A stretch of DNA of 64,000 bases from Mesostigma viride (taxonomy: Eukaryota > Streptophyta > Mesostigmatophyceae > Mesostigmatales > Mesostigmataceae), in the NCBI GenBank assembly GCA_009746045.1, contig RPFO01000050.1, positions 2,415,868 to 2,479,867 of the forward strand, written 5' to 3'. The translations under genes were made by a program, and so were the position numbers. Under the pieces are notes generated by a model that searched no databases, was not told where the DNA came from, and saw only the letters and a list, made by a program, of their open reading frames with translations. Of the stretch, positions 26,881-36,167 are shown in pieces. Within the stretch, counting starts at the first letter, position 1. Every line of letters starts with the position of its first letter.

Positions 26881-26973
26881 ACCACTGGTAGCCTCAAGTT
26901 TCTCCCGCCTGCCTGCACACAGCTCGCAACAAAAAAAGGCTCACCAGTCTGCAACAATCGCACGAAAACGAAC

Positions 26974-28443
26974 ATGGCCCAGCAGGCCCGGCTGGTTTGT
27001 TTTTCGGCAAAAAAGCTTGCGGAGGCGCCGTGGCCGTCTGAAACGCGTGGCAAGCGCGTCTACAGCGGCCAGTCCGCTGCGGAGGGCAGCCAGCCGCCTG
27101 AGCAGGCTGCGGTCGAGGTGCAGCCCTCAAAGTCTGTCGACACCAGATCTGAAGCGGAGAAAAAGTGCTTTGGTCGCATTTTCCCCCGCGACCTGGAGGC
27201 CAGGTTTCGGCCGTTCTTGTCCGACTATGAATTTTTTTTGCTGGATAAGAACGTGGTTTCTAGAATTCGGGAGGGCGAGTTCAAGGGCTACGTTAATTGC
27301 AGTGCAATGTGCCGCAGCACTGGCAATTCCTACCGCTACCTGCGAACTCAGGCAGTCAAGAAAATACTTAGTTCTGTCAAGTGTGACGACAAGTATCATT
27401 TTGTAGACGGGTGCAATGAAATTAAGGGGACATATCTCCCAGCAGAGGGGGCGCTGCTTGTTGCCTGCTACCTGTACCCCAGCATGGCAGCCTTTGTAAT
27501 GCAGGTGGGCGCCGACCTTCTTATCAACGACCCAAGCAAGGTTGCCACCCTGGCTGTCAAGTTGGTGCGCACGCGCAACGCTGTGGAGGCAGCAGAGGCG
27601 CAAGAGGAGGATGAGCGTCAGCAGCATCAGCAGCAGCAGCAACAGCAGCAGCTGCAGCAGCAGCTGCAGCAGCACCTGCAGCAGCACCTGCAGCAGCACC
27701 AGCAGCAGCAGCAGCAGCACCTTCAGCAGCAGCTGCAGCAGCAGCTGCAGCAGCACCAGCAGCAGCAGCAGCAGCAACAACAGCAGCAGCTGCAGCAGCA
27801 CCTGCAGCAGCACCAGCAGCACCTTCAGCAGCACCTTCAGCAGCAGCTGCAGCAGCACCAGCAGCAGCAGCAGCAGCAGCTGCAGCAGCACCTGCAGCAG
27901 CACCTGCAGCAGCACCAGCAACAGACACAGCAGCTGCAGGTGCTGCAACAGCATGTGGGCGCGCTTCAAACCGATGTCGACAGGCTGTGTGAGCGCTTGG
28001 TGACGCGACTTGACGAGAGCTGCCGCGCACTGGAGGTGCTTCAGTCCAGGTTTGCATCCATCGGCGAGCAGACCACAAGGAGGGCGGACAAGATGGCTGT
28101 AATGGAGCTCATGCAGCGTATGAGCAACGAGTTGGAAATCTCCAAGTACAAGATCCTCGTGGATGCCAACCAAGCATTGCATGTGGAGAGAACCAAGTCG
28201 CTGTCCTGGTACCACAGCAAGGCTCTGGAGCAGCTTTGCTGCAACACGCCTCTGGACGCGACCTGCTTTTTACAGCGCCAGCCCACTGCCCCCCTTGCCG
28301 GCATGTTTGCCGAGTACCAGCAGGAGCAACGAGGCGGCATGTTTGACGAGCACGCCTATCAGCAGGAGCAGCAGACAAGCGTGTTTGGTGACTCCCAGTC
28401 CAGTATGGGGGGGTCTTGCGGCCGCCGGCATGCCGTTAGGTAA
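26974..28443 (+). CDS. KilA-N domain / poly-Gln coiled-coil regulator (probable exon 1)
   Basis: The protein is 489 aa from the ATG at 26974. The KilA-N DNA-binding domain (residues about 80-180) shows GYVNCSAMCRSTGNSYRYLRT and GTYLPAEGALLVACYLYPSMA. A Gln-rich stretch of about 110 residues (nt 27619-27945) is followed by coiled coil. The frame stops at TAA 28441-28443, which lies inside an excellent 5' splice site (TTAG|GTAAGC at 28439/28440). I suggest transcription continues through an intron into the Ala/Pro-rich frame downstream. The phase needs a 1-nt change, and a run of seven G at about 28407-28413 is a likely site. Confidence 0.8.
   Translation: MAQQARLVCFSAKKLAEAPWPSETRGKRVYSGQSAAEGSQPPEQAAVEVQPSKSVDTRSEAEKKCFGRIFPRDLEARFRPFLSDYEFFLLDKNVVSRIREGEFKGYVNCSAMCRSTGNSYRYLRTQAVKKILSSVKCDDKYHFVDGCNEIKGTYLPAEGALLVACYLYPSMAAFVMQVGADLLINDPSKVATLAVKLVRTRNAVEAAEAQEEDERQQHQQQQQQQQLQQQLQQHLQQHLQQHQQQQQQHLQQQLQQQLQQHQQQQQQQQQQQLQQHLQQHQQHLQQHLQQQLQQHQQQQQQQLQQHLQQHLQQHQQQTQQLQVLQQHVGALQTDVDRLCERLVTRLDESCRALEVLQSRFASIGEQTTRRADKMAVMELMQRMSNELEISKYKILVDANQALHVERTKSLSWYHSKALEQLCCNTPLDATCFLQRQPTAPLAGMFAEYQQEQRGGMFDEHAYQQEQQTSVFGDSQSSMGGSCGRRHAVR
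27619..27945 (+). repeat. CAG-rich tract coding poly-Gln
   Basis: Nearly uninterrupted CAG codons are broken by CTG (Leu), CAC (His) and CTT, in loosely repeated blocks. The composition gives long spurious open frames on both strands. Confidence 0.9.
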
Positions 28444-28568
28444 GCAGTGCGTGCAAGCTGTTCCTTTGTGCATTCAGTGTTTCTGCGCAAGTGCCCCCTC
28501 TTCATATTTGCGTGTATGCTAATGCTGGATCCTATCATTGTACTTGCCACTGTGTGCGTTTCGCGCAG
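28440..28568 (+). other. Candidate spliceosomal intron, 129 bp
   Basis: The 5' site reads AG|GTAAGC, a branch-point-like TGCTAATG lies at about 28517-28524, and the 3' site is TTTCGCGCAG|G. The branch A is about 46 nt from the AG. The segment joins two frames that are each otherwise odd: one ends at the splice site and the other has no ATG. The prediction comes from motifs only. Confidence 0.5.
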
Positions 28569-29164
28569 GCTCGTCCACCCCTGCCCCTGACGCTGTTGAC
28601 GCCGTTGCTGCGGGCGCGTCCCCCGTTACAGCAGCCGTGCCTGCACCTGCTGGCATCGCACTTGCTAACGGTGGCGCCACCGACATAGCCACTCTTGCTG
28701 CACCATCCGCGCCTGCCGGAGCCCCCTCTGCGCCTGCCGCTGGTGCTGTGGTGGCGCGTCCCTCTGTGCCTTCTGCCCCCCCGTCTGTGGCTGCCGGAGG
28801 CCCCTCTGCGCCTGCCGCTGGTGCTGTGGTGGCGCGTCCCTCTGTGCCTTCTGCCCCCCCGTCTGTGGCTGCCGGAGGCCCCTCTGCGCCCGCTGCCGGC
28901 AAGCGCCCACTGGCCACCAGCGCCCCTGACGTCAACGGATCTGCCGCAAGTGCTGTCACTGCTCAACCTGTTCCACTGCCCACCCTCGGCCTCCCCCCCA
29001 CCCCGATAGAGAATGTGGTTGACGGGGTGGTGCCCACCAGCGACATGTGCCACTTGAGCGGGCTCAGCATCTCCGCCATGGAGGCCGAGATGCAAAGAAA
29101 TTCCGAGCAGCACAGGGAGAAGAGGGCCAGGATTGACAAGCTGGTCTGTTCGTCCTGCTTGTAA
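28569..29164 (+). CDS. Ala/Pro-rich exon or protein with basic helical C-terminus
   Basis: The open frame has no ATG at its beginning, consistent with being exon 2 of the KilA-N gene. It is Ala/Pro/Gly/Ser-rich with 26-residue repeats (nt about 28715-28890), then a C-terminal segment with SGLSISAMEAEMQRNSEQH and a basic helix (REKRARIDKL). If independent, the first ATG would be 29044 and the protein very short. No family is recognised. Confidence 0.5.
28715..28890 (+). repeat. 78-bp in-frame tandem repeats, two and a fraction copies
   Basis: Copies start near 28715, 28793 and 28871 and are nearly identical (GCCGGAGGCCCCTCTGCGCC opening). Confidence 0.8.
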
Positions 29165-29547
29165 AAGATTGGTCAGGCTGTCTGTATATGCCTTTTTTAA
29201 AAGTCAGGCAGTGAACATTTTAGACGTGAACAAACGCATTTCGATTTAAGCGAGTCTGGCACGCGCATTTAATGGTGCCATTTTTATGTACGAGTAGGTG
29301 TATTGCACTTGGAGGTGCCATTTTCATGAACAAGTAGGTGTATATTGTGGGGCCACTTTAAATGATCCCAGAGTGGCTTTGTTTAACTGTGCAACGGACG
29401 AGCTAGCGCCCAATTGGTGCTAATTTAGAATAGTTTTTTATCACCTGGCCACATACAGGCGGGCCCAATACATAGACATGCCCCAGTTTGTTTATTGAAC
29501 TATTATTGTTGCGTTAGGCAAATAATTGAATATGGATTGTTAATATA
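29165..29547. other. Intergenic region with short direct repeats
   Basis: No gene is visible. A direct repeat GGTGCCATTTTTATG...AGTAGGTGTAT occurs at about 29273 and 29315. The region is AT-richer than its neighbours and holds the 3' ends of the convergent genes. Confidence 0.55.
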
Positions 29548-30336
29548 TCAATCATCGTCTCCTGGGTGTTTTACAACCCGTGTGGAGATGCGCTTTTTGG
29601 TCTCTGTGTCGCTGTCAGAATCGTCTTTCTCGGGATCGTGGTGAAGGCGCGCATACTTCCAGTAGCTAGATGATCCCACTCGGAACGTCGGCCTGACTTC
29701 GCCTTTGTACCAAAAGATCACATCTTCCAATCTGTTCGACCCGCTGGTGTGATCAATGACCAGGCATTCGTAGTTCTGGGTGCACTCGTTCAGTATGTGA
29801 CAGAATGCCTCGAAGGTTGGCACAATGCCAAAAAAGTTCTTGTACAGCTTCTCCCTGTTCATGATGATGTTTTCCTTCAGTGCAAACACGTAATCAATGT
29901 TGCTGCGAATAACAGGCCACACGTTCATAGTGTACTGGGTGATAAACAAAAAGAATATGTTCATGTGCCGTCCATTCAGAGCTATCTCCTGTATGCACGG
30001 GTCGCGCATCACCGAAGAGTCGTACACGCAATCGTCCATCACGACAAATGCGTGAGAGCTGTCCCCTTTCTTAGCTTTTGCCTTCTGGTTTTTTATCAAA
30101 GCCTTTAGGGCTCCGCGGTTGAACTGGTTGTAAATAAAAAGAGACGGGATGTATTTCCCCCAGTGTTTGTTAGACCCTTCTGTCCCAGACAACACGATGC
30201 CAGAGGGGATGTGACGCTTGTAGTACATCAGATCCGTCGCCAACGTGGTTTTGCCAGACCCGCGTTTTGATACTATGCACACCACGCTGTCATCTTTGAT
30301 GCGGGACGGATCGAACTTTCGCAAGTTGACATCCAT
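29548..30336 (-). CDS. A32-like (FtsK/HerA) genome-packaging ATPase
   Basis: The protein is 262 aa, normal for NCLDV A32 homologues. Walker A is SKRGSGKTTL (residues about 23-32), Walker B is AFVVMDDCVYD (about 98-108), and a FFLFITQY sensor-like strand lies at about 132-139. The enzyme pumps DNA into preformed capsids. The C-terminal tail is charged (acidic run, then basic). It is a core gene supporting the NCLDV identity of the window. Confidence 0.93.
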   Translation of the reverse strand: MDVNLRKFDPSRIKDDSVVCIVSKRGSGKTTLATDLMYYKRHIPSGIVLSGTEGSNKHWGKYIPSLFIYNQFNRGALKALIKNQKAKAKKGDSSHAFVVMDDCVYDSSVMRDPCIQEIALNGRHMNIFFLFITQYTMNVWPVIRSNIDYVFALKENIIMNREKLYKNFFGIVPTFEAFCHILNECTQNYECLVIDHTSGSNRLEDVIFWYKGEVRPTFRVGSSSYWKYARLHHDPEKDDSDSDTETKKRISTRVVKHPGDDD

Positions 30337-30390
30337 ACCTAGAACAGGCCTAGAGAGAAATTATTGCCACGTGAACGAGCCGCGTTTCAA

Positions 30391-31062
30391 CTAGCGGCAC
30401 TGAAACAGCACCTCCACCGTGGGGTTGACCCCCCAGGGGAATAGTGTCACTGCAAACCCCGTGTCGCCCGCTACCTTTAGCCACTGCGTCTTATGCCACT
30501 CTTCGTGTGTCCTCTTTTCGTCTTCGTTTTTTGAAGTGATGTAACGAGAGGCAAACTTGTCCTGGAGCGCGCTGAACAAATCCTGGATGGCTTGGCACTC
30601 TGAATCGAACGCCCCCTTGTCCTGTGCCCGACGCATGCGCAACACCAATGAAGGAGACAAGCACACGACAAACGTGCCAAGCAGGCTGAACACCCAATGA
30701 GACAGGTTATCTGTCAAGGCGTCCTCGAGGAACACCCGGATGTCAACATCGCTTGGACAAGCCAGCGAGCACTCGTCCATTGTGCATTTGGAAGGGTGAG
30801 TGTGCCATTCGATTATACCGTGCGGTGTCTCCACGTCATTTGTCCCGCCCACGTTGGTGTGCTTGTTGCTGTCCAGCGTCAAATTGCTTGTATCAATAGA
30901 AAATGTCCCGCCTCTTTCGGTCCCCGAGTTCATCGAGTCCACAATGTTTTGAAATGCGGATGGCTTTAGGTGCAGTTTAACCCTTTGCGCGCCCCCCTTG
31001 TTGCAATTGGCCGTTGCAGATGACAATATCTTTTGACCGTTTTCTGAAATGATGACTTGCAT
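30391..31062 (-). CDS. JAMM/MPN-like metalloprotease domain protein
   Basis: The protein is 223 aa from the ATG at 31062. It contains WHTHP (His87, His89) followed after a Cys-rich loop by PSDVD (Ser104, Asp107), matching the HxHP...SxxD zinc-binding pattern of JAMM/MPN+ isopeptidases. The loop CTMDECSLAC is longer than usual. JAMM enzymes cleave ubiquitin-like conjugates; in a virion gene neighbourhood it could process a structural protein or act on host ubiquitin. The catalytic role is inferred from the motif. A hydrophobic stretch follows at about 118-138. Confidence 0.7.
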   Translation of the reverse strand: MQVIISENGQKILSSATANCNKGGAQRVKLHLKPSAFQNIVDSMNSGTERGGTFSIDTSNLTLDSNKHTNVGGTNDVETPHGIIEWHTHPSKCTMDECSLACPSDVDIRVFLEDALTDNLSHWVFSLLGTFVVCLSPSLVLRMRRAQDKGAFDSECQAIQDLFSALQDKFASRYITSKNEDEKRTHEEWHKTQWLKVAGDTGFAVTLFPWGVNPTVEVLFQCR

Positions 31063-31087
31063 TACGTATATCCAAGTAGCAACCGAT

Positions 31088-31840
31088 TTAAAAATCCTCA
31101 TCTTCATCGACAACAACCTCCTCCTCCCTTACGTCATCGTCATCAGGGATGGTTTGTTTGGTTGACGGGCGAAGAACGTTACTGCCTAGCTTTACCGACT
31201 TGGTCCTCGCGACCTCTGTGTCCGCGGGCATGGGTCGCGGGGGCGGTGGCGGCTCGTCACCCATGATATCGTCCATATACCCCTTGAGAATATCATCGCT
31301 GGTGGTGAACCCGTGAAGCGTGTTTCTGATACACTCGCCCACGCCCTTCATGACGTGACGCTTATTGAGCTTGTAGGCCCCGTCTTCGGTCTGTGAAAGG
31401 TAATGGGGGATGTCGTCCGCGATGTCCGCGGCCATCATCTTCATGATAGCGTGAACGAACCGCTCACAGGTGGGCACTTTAACACGCAGCTTCTGTTGCT
31501 CAGTGTGGTGAGACTTGCCAATGGAGCCCAAGATCATGCTGGCACACACAAAGTACGCCTTGAGCAGCTCCTTGAGGTAAGGCACCGTCTTCATCACATC
31601 GCCCGTCTCTGTGTCGACAATGTCGGCGTTCCAGCTAGGCACCTCTGACAGCAACTGCGCAAAACAGTCCAATTCGTCCAAGTCTTTGACCTCTGACACA
31701 TTTACAGCGTCTTGCAAAATGTTTTTAAATGCCGTGTAGACTGGTTGGCAAAGGCAGCGTTCAAGCTTTTCGATGTACTCTCGCTTGTTGTCAACCAACA
31801 CGTTGGTGTCCACGCGCGGCTCGTCGCTTCTCTCGACCAT
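31088..31840 (-). CDS. Conserved-looking NCLDV hypothetical, 250 aa
   Basis: The protein is largely helical, with a central VPTCERFVHAIMKMMAADIADDIPHYL block that recalls conserved hypothetical proteins of other NCLDVs, although I cannot name the family. A Pro-rich linker (PPPPPRP) and a strongly acidic C-terminus ending DEDEDF follow. It starts 78 bp upstream of an independent TATA-like stretch and ends 26 bp before the start of the JAMM gene. Confidence 0.7.
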   Translation of the reverse strand: MVERSDEPRVDTNVLVDNKREYIEKLERCLCQPVYTAFKNILQDAVNVSEVKDLDELDCFAQLLSEVPSWNADIVDTETGDVMKTVPYLKELLKAYFVCASMILGSIGKSHHTEQQKLRVKVPTCERFVHAIMKMMAADIADDIPHYLSQTEDGAYKLNKRHVMKGVGECIRNTLHGFTTSDDILKGYMDDIMGDEPPPPPRPMPADTEVARTKSVKLGSNVLRPSTKQTIPDDDDVREEEVVVDEDEDF

Positions 31841-31917
31841 TGACCTTCCTCACAATGTTGTCATTGAAATTTTATTGCACATGATAAGCGAAGGGTATGT
31901 TAATCCACTTCTTTTAT

Positions 31918-32367
31918 TTACGTTGACATGTACCTAGCTAGCAAGAACACGAGAATGCCCGCCAACACGCCTCCCACGTTCAAGCGCGTGCGATCAATCT
32001 TGCCATCCGTGCCTTTAAACAGATCAGGGAACATCCCGGGTGCCAGGTGAATGGTGCCAATTGCCGCACCAACACCGAGGATGGCGGGCATGACCCCTCC
32101 AGACTTGCTCACAGAAGCCTGTGAGTTGGAATGTTGACCCAACTTTGCCACCGTTGCTGGCCTGGCCACCGGCACAGGCGTGTCGGTTAAAACAGACATC
32201 TCCGACCCCTCGGATGGAAGAGACGGTAGCCGTGGAGCTTGTATAGACGCGCTGCCGCTCAGCGGGGCAGACGCAATCGGCGCTTGAAGCGAGGGGGGGG
32301 CTGCTGCCCTTGTCTGATGAACCCCGCTGGAACGAAGGCGACGAGCCAGTCCGGTGAGATCCTCCAT
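31918..32367 (-). CDS. C-terminally anchored membrane protein, 149 aa
   Basis: From the ATG at 32367 the protein is disordered and Ser/Pro/Ala-rich for about 100 residues. A Gly-rich hydrophobic patch and a C-terminal transmembrane helix (GGVLAGILVFLLARYM) follow. A small tail-anchored architecture is typical of NCLDV inner-membrane virion proteins. GTGTATATTGTAA lies just upstream of the start on the minus strand. Confidence 0.7.
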   Translation of the reverse strand: MEDLTGLARRLRSSGVHQTRAAAPPSLQAPIASAPLSGSASIQAPRLPSLPSEGSEMSVLTDTPVPVARPATVAKLGQHSNSQASVSKSGGVMPAILGVGAAIGTIHLAPGMFPDLFKGTDGKIDRTRLNVGGVLAGILVFLLARYMST

Positions 32368-32413
32368 CGTTACAATATACACATCTATAATTGGTGCTAC
32401 TTAAACGCATTGC

Positions 32414-32995
32414 TCAGTTATCATCGCCGTCACTGGGCTTGTCCAGGTCCCAATCCACAACGTGGTTGGTTACCGTCTCCCGCGCCTCGTCCCCCTCGTT
32501 ACTTGTAGGGGGGGCCGGTATGCGTTTATAAACGTGCTCTGACTGCCGTGCTATCGTGCTATCAAAACAGGTGGCGTGGTAAAACACATATAAGTCACGC
32601 GACGGCATCGGCTTGGTAAATTCCACTTTGTTGGCTGGCATCACACCGTCGCACACGATGCAGGATACCCAACCGGACGAGGGCACGAACGCCGAAGTGC
32701 CTGTTGCCAGCTGATCGCCTTTTAATGCCGACTGTCCCTCCGTCTTGTACGCGTCCACAACCGTCCGCTCCTCCTCCGACAGCTGCTGCTTGCCGCGGTA
32801 AAGAGGACTGCCGAACGATTCCATATATTCTCGGTTGAATGATATGTTAAACTTGTACACGTCTGTGCGGGCCGCGCGCCGCATCATAAGCCATGTCCAG
32901 TACGCGTCGGCCTTCCGTTTGCGACACTCCTCGTTCGTCGCGAACTGGTGAGACCGGGACACGGACAATCGCGCGTACCAGTCCTTATCGTCCAT
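32414..32995 (-). CDS. Hypothetical protein, 193 aa
   Basis: The N-terminal half is basic and helical. The middle contains CIVCDGVM and, about 35 residues on, ATCFDS, a possible incomplete zinc site. The C-terminus is acidic. No family is recognised. Confidence 0.65.
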   Translation of the reverse strand: MDDKDWYARLSVSRSHQFATNEECRKRKADAYWTWLMMRRAARTDVYKFNISFNREYMESFGSPLYRGKQQLSEEERTVVDAYKTEGQSALKGDQLATGTSAFVPSSGWVSCIVCDGVMPANKVEFTKPMPSRDLYVFYHATCFDSTIARQSEHVYKRIPAPPTSNEGDEARETVTNHVVDWDLDKPSDGDDN

Positions 32996-33032
32996 GTTGA
33001 CCTAAAAAAGGACACGCGCTTTTGTGCTGGAC

Positions 33033-34574
33033 TCAGCGATACCCGCCGTACGACCTGCGAGTGCGCCTGGCTGCATAGGTGTGAGGCCTCCTATACCTGG
33101 AAGCGCCCACGTAATGGGTCCCGCTTGGGGCGCCGATGTATGACCACTTCGGCCCGCCCGTCATGGCGTCATGCGGAACGTCGGCATCCTCGGCGCACAC
33201 GGCAACCTTCGCGTTGGGATTGCGGATCTTCTTCCCTTGGGAGTTGGTAATGAATTCGTCCACAATCCTGGCCCTCTCATTGCTCGGGTCCATATCATAC
33301 CACACCGTGGAAGAGCCCTCGGGACACGGGCTGACATTGCCCGTGAGAGCATAAGATGCCTTTGCAATCTTCTGCAGGAAGTCAACCGGCTTGTCCCTCT
33401 CGTTCGCGGACAGGTCTGCCATCGGGCCGGTGTGGCGCCACCAGCTGTCAATCATGTCCAGGATCTGCACCCGGAGACCGTTAAAAATGACAATGTCGCG
33501 CTTAATGAAATCGCTTAGCGCGTTCTTAAAACGGCATAAGGGATTGCCAGCCCATGAAAACTGTGACGTCCATCGCAAGGGGGTATCGTCTTTGCTCGTA
33601 GCATACGTCTTGTTAATAGTCACCTCTTTCAGTTCGCCATCATGGAAGACCTTTGCCGTGTCAAACTTTAGTTCGGCTATGTAACTACCAAAAGCAGGGA
33701 CTGATCCGTCTAGGCCACCAGCTGTACTTGCCTCAAACTTAAAGTCAACCAAGGCTGTCTTTGTCGCGGTATCATTTCCGACCTTTGCGAACATGGGAGG
33801 GAAATCCACGCCCAGTGCCGCAAGACGGGTGCGGTGAGGCATTGATAAGAACGAGCAATCGATCGAGTCGCTCGCAAGCTGTTGGATGAGACGCGAAGGA
33901 AGGCAGTCGTCAGCGGCATCCCCCCCAAGAAGGTACGTCGGCGACGGGACTGATTTGGCGGTTAGATCAAACACCCTGATTTTAGGGGGATCGATGCCCA
34001 TAGGAGTGGTCGCAAAAAGCGACATAGCCTTGTCTTTTTGCGGTGCCCCGACAGCCGTAATAGGCTCTAATGTGTCAATTTTTGAGACAACGTTATGAGG
34101 GACACGGTTCATATAGACTCGGCCAAGAAAGTCATCGGAGGTAGCATCGCACTTCCCGTTGTCGTCTGCCTCGATTGCGATGTATCCTCGAAGCGCGTTT
34201 GCCAGCATGGCCATCTCACTGCGATCGGTGTCAATCAGCGATTCCCGAGTCGCATTCCGTACGCGATCGCTCAGTTCGGCAAGGAGGGCCATAAGGATGT
34301 CGTAAATGTACAACGAAGCGACAAAATTCTGCACCTTGGAAAGAAGATCCTTTTTCCTGAGCACAAGATTGCGTTTGTAAAGTTCGGCCTCCTCAATGAC
34401 AAACTGTATGTCCGGGATGCGCGTCCGTAGCTCTTGCAACTCGCGCCCCGTAAAAATGTCTTGGGCAAGTTGCTCGACACGGGTTTGGTACTCAGCGGAC
34501 CTGACGGTCGGCGTGCTCACGACGGTCTTCATCGGATAGAGAGTGGGGTTATAAACCATGCCAAATGTATACAT
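33033..34574 (-). CDS. Virion-type hypothetical protein, 513 aa
   Basis: The frame is open far upstream to 34865, but the upstream part overlaps the acidic gene on the other strand and has an unlikely composition. The ATG at 34574 (MYTFGMVYNPTLYP) follows an AT-rich stretch. The N-terminal third is helical. The rest is mixed alpha/beta, and the C-terminus is basic and Tyr/Arg-rich (RYRRPHTYAARRTRRSYGG), as in DNA-contacting virion proteins. No domain is recognised. Confidence 0.7.
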   Translation of the reverse strand: MYTFGMVYNPTLYPMKTVVSTPTVRSAEYQTRVEQLAQDIFTGRELQELRTRIPDIQFVIEEAELYKRNLVLRKKDLLSKVQNFVASLYIYDILMALLAELSDRVRNATRESLIDTDRSEMAMLANALRGYIAIEADDNGKCDATSDDFLGRVYMNRVPHNVVSKIDTLEPITAVGAPQKDKAMSLFATTPMGIDPPKIRVFDLTAKSVPSPTYLLGGDAADDCLPSRLIQQLASDSIDCSFLSMPHRTRLAALGVDFPPMFAKVGNDTATKTALVDFKFEASTAGGLDGSVPAFGSYIAELKFDTAKVFHDGELKEVTINKTYATSKDDTPLRWTSQFSWAGNPLCRFKNALSDFIKRDIVIFNGLRVQILDMIDSWWRHTGPMADLSANERDKPVDFLQKIAKASYALTGNVSPCPEGSSTVWYDMDPSNERARIVDEFITNSQGKKIRNPNAKVAVCAEDADVPHDAMTGGPKWSYIGAPSGTHYVGASRYRRPHTYAARRTRRSYGGYR

Positions 34575-34655
34575 GGGTGGAAGATAATATTTTGGGAGAG
34601 ACTCGACCCGGCCACGCAAAATATAAATGCTGGTTAATAAGATATATGAGCGGTC

Positions 34656-35087
34656 ATGGTATCGGTCGGGCAAACCACCAGATCCGGGCGCGTGATCAGG
34701 CGCCCTGAAAAATATGTTCCTTCTGAGATGCCCGAGGACGATTTCTCTGATGAAGACGCGATGAACGATGGCACAGACGACGAAGACAATGCGACGGAAG
34801 AGGACGGTTCGTACGAGAGCAGTTTTATAGATGATCGAGACGAACTGGAAGAAGTTTGCGGACATGACAAGGACGAGGAGGAGTATGACGACAAGGACAC
34901 GGAAACAGACGCGGACGAGTCTGAATACGAGGATGAAGATGAAGACGAAGACGAAGACGAAGACGAAGACGACGACGACGACAAGGATGAGGCGAGCGAC
35001 GACGAGGACGACTTCAACGCGCGCGAAGACGCAATGGCAGAGGCGACGTACGAGTCAGATGAACCCGTGAAATGCCAGTTCCCCTAG
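34656..35087 (+). CDS. Highly acidic protein, 143 aa
   Basis: After a short N-terminus with RSGRVIRRPEKYVPSE, resembling motifs in chromatin-associated proteins, the sequence is mostly Asp/Glu (nt about 34800-35020). Such polyanionic tails can bind histones or basic virion proteins; the role is inferred. The ATG at 34656 follows TAAGATATATGAG. Confidence 0.65.
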   Translation: MVSVGQTTRSGRVIRRPEKYVPSEMPEDDFSDEDAMNDGTDDEDNATEEDGSYESSFIDDRDELEEVCGHDKDEEEYDDKDTETDADESEYEDEDEDEDEDEDEDDDDDKDEASDDEDDFNAREDAMAEATYESDEPVKCQFP

Positions 35088-35120
35088 TCACCAACACACA
35101 CGTAAGCTGTTCATTTAACT

Positions 35121-36167
35121 TCAGTCCTGGTGATTTAAGTTTGGGATATAATACGGGTTTGACATCAGCGCAGAGTACGCAGCCACCTTCGAGCTGCTGC
35201 CGATGTCCAACTGCACGCTGTCAGCCCCGACCCTGCCCGGTCGCTCCATCCGGTCGCCGCTGTTCTTCTCCTGCCCGGCATACCCCGAGACGTCTTCCAC
35301 GCCCCTGCCTACCGCCTCCAACTCCGCGTTACCAAGCTTGGGGAAGCGCGACACCTGCTGAGTGTTAACAAGCGTCTCTTTGCTCTCCGGCAGCTCCGAG
35401 TTGCCGATGCGCCAGTCGAACACCTTGTTGACCGAAACACGCGTGTGCTGGTCCCCTCGGAACGATTGGTAGGGGTTCGAGTATTCGGCATTGGACACGC
35501 GCGTCTCATACGTTTTTGCGTTAAGTGGCTCCCTTACGTCCATGACACGCTCGCCAAACTGTAGAGACTGCACCCCAAAGTCACCGGCCGGGGCTGGGTG
35601 GCTCTCTAGCGCGTCAATGGTGTCGTATCTCTTGGGGTCTACGCGGTTGTGATCCGCCCACCCTGCTCGCGTGCCCTCCACACCGTTATACGCGTCAGAC
35701 ACCTGGGCGCTGTTTGTCACGGTAGCGGCACGTTCGGGTAGCACTGTGACGTGATACGAGTCGGTCATCCGCGCACCAGACTCGAATTCTGCAACAGGGG
35801 GGCGGTTTTCCATCCCGGCGCGCAGTGCCAGCTGTTCTTTCCCCATGTGGGTAGTCGGTAGGCTTCTCTGCTCAAGATGCGCGACTTGGGGGTTGGGTCG
35901 GTTTACTCGCAGTCGCGGCTCCGGGATGTTAAAATTCCTGTTGAGCACATCCGCAGCGGTGCGCGCGTCCCTCTCTCTTGCGACGTTAAACTCCCAGGTC
36001 TGGCGCCCAGGAAAGGACCTGTCAGGATTCATTTCTCCGTAAAAACTAGAAAGCTCCACTGGCTGCCTTTCGTTTGACACGTCGGCGCCCGGCACACCAA
36101 TCGCTGCTACACTTGGCGGAGGGGCAGTGTACATTGATGGACGGGGGAACCCGCCAGGGGCAAACAT
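35121..36167 (-). CDS. Hypothetical virion-type protein, 348 aa
   Basis: The protein is rich in Asn, Arg, Ser and Val, without membrane segments or cysteine motifs, and with many short turns (PNP, NPYQS, NPYY). The start codon overlaps the stop of the upstream gene by one base (TGATG), so the two are probably expressed together. No family is recognised. Confidence 0.7.
   Translation of the reverse strand: MFAPGGFPRPSMYTAPPPSVAAIGVPGADVSNERQPVELSSFYGEMNPDRSFPGRQTWEFNVARERDARTAADVLNRNFNIPEPRLRVNRPNPQVAHLEQRSLPTTHMGKEQLALRAGMENRPPVAEFESGARMTDSYHVTVLPERAATVTNSAQVSDAYNGVEGTRAGWADHNRVDPKRYDTIDALESHPAPAGDFGVQSLQFGERVMDVREPLNAKTYETRVSNAEYSNPYQSFRGDQHTRVSVNKVFDWRIGNSELPESKETLVNTQQVSRFPKLGNAELEAVGRGVEDVSGYAGQEKNSGDRMERPGRVGADSVQLDIGSSSKVAAYSALMSNPYYIPNLNHQD

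Noticed and set aside
27127-28215. Leu- and Ala-rich frames through the CAG tract
   Set aside because: These are by-products of the repeat codons; the KilA-N frame explains the region.
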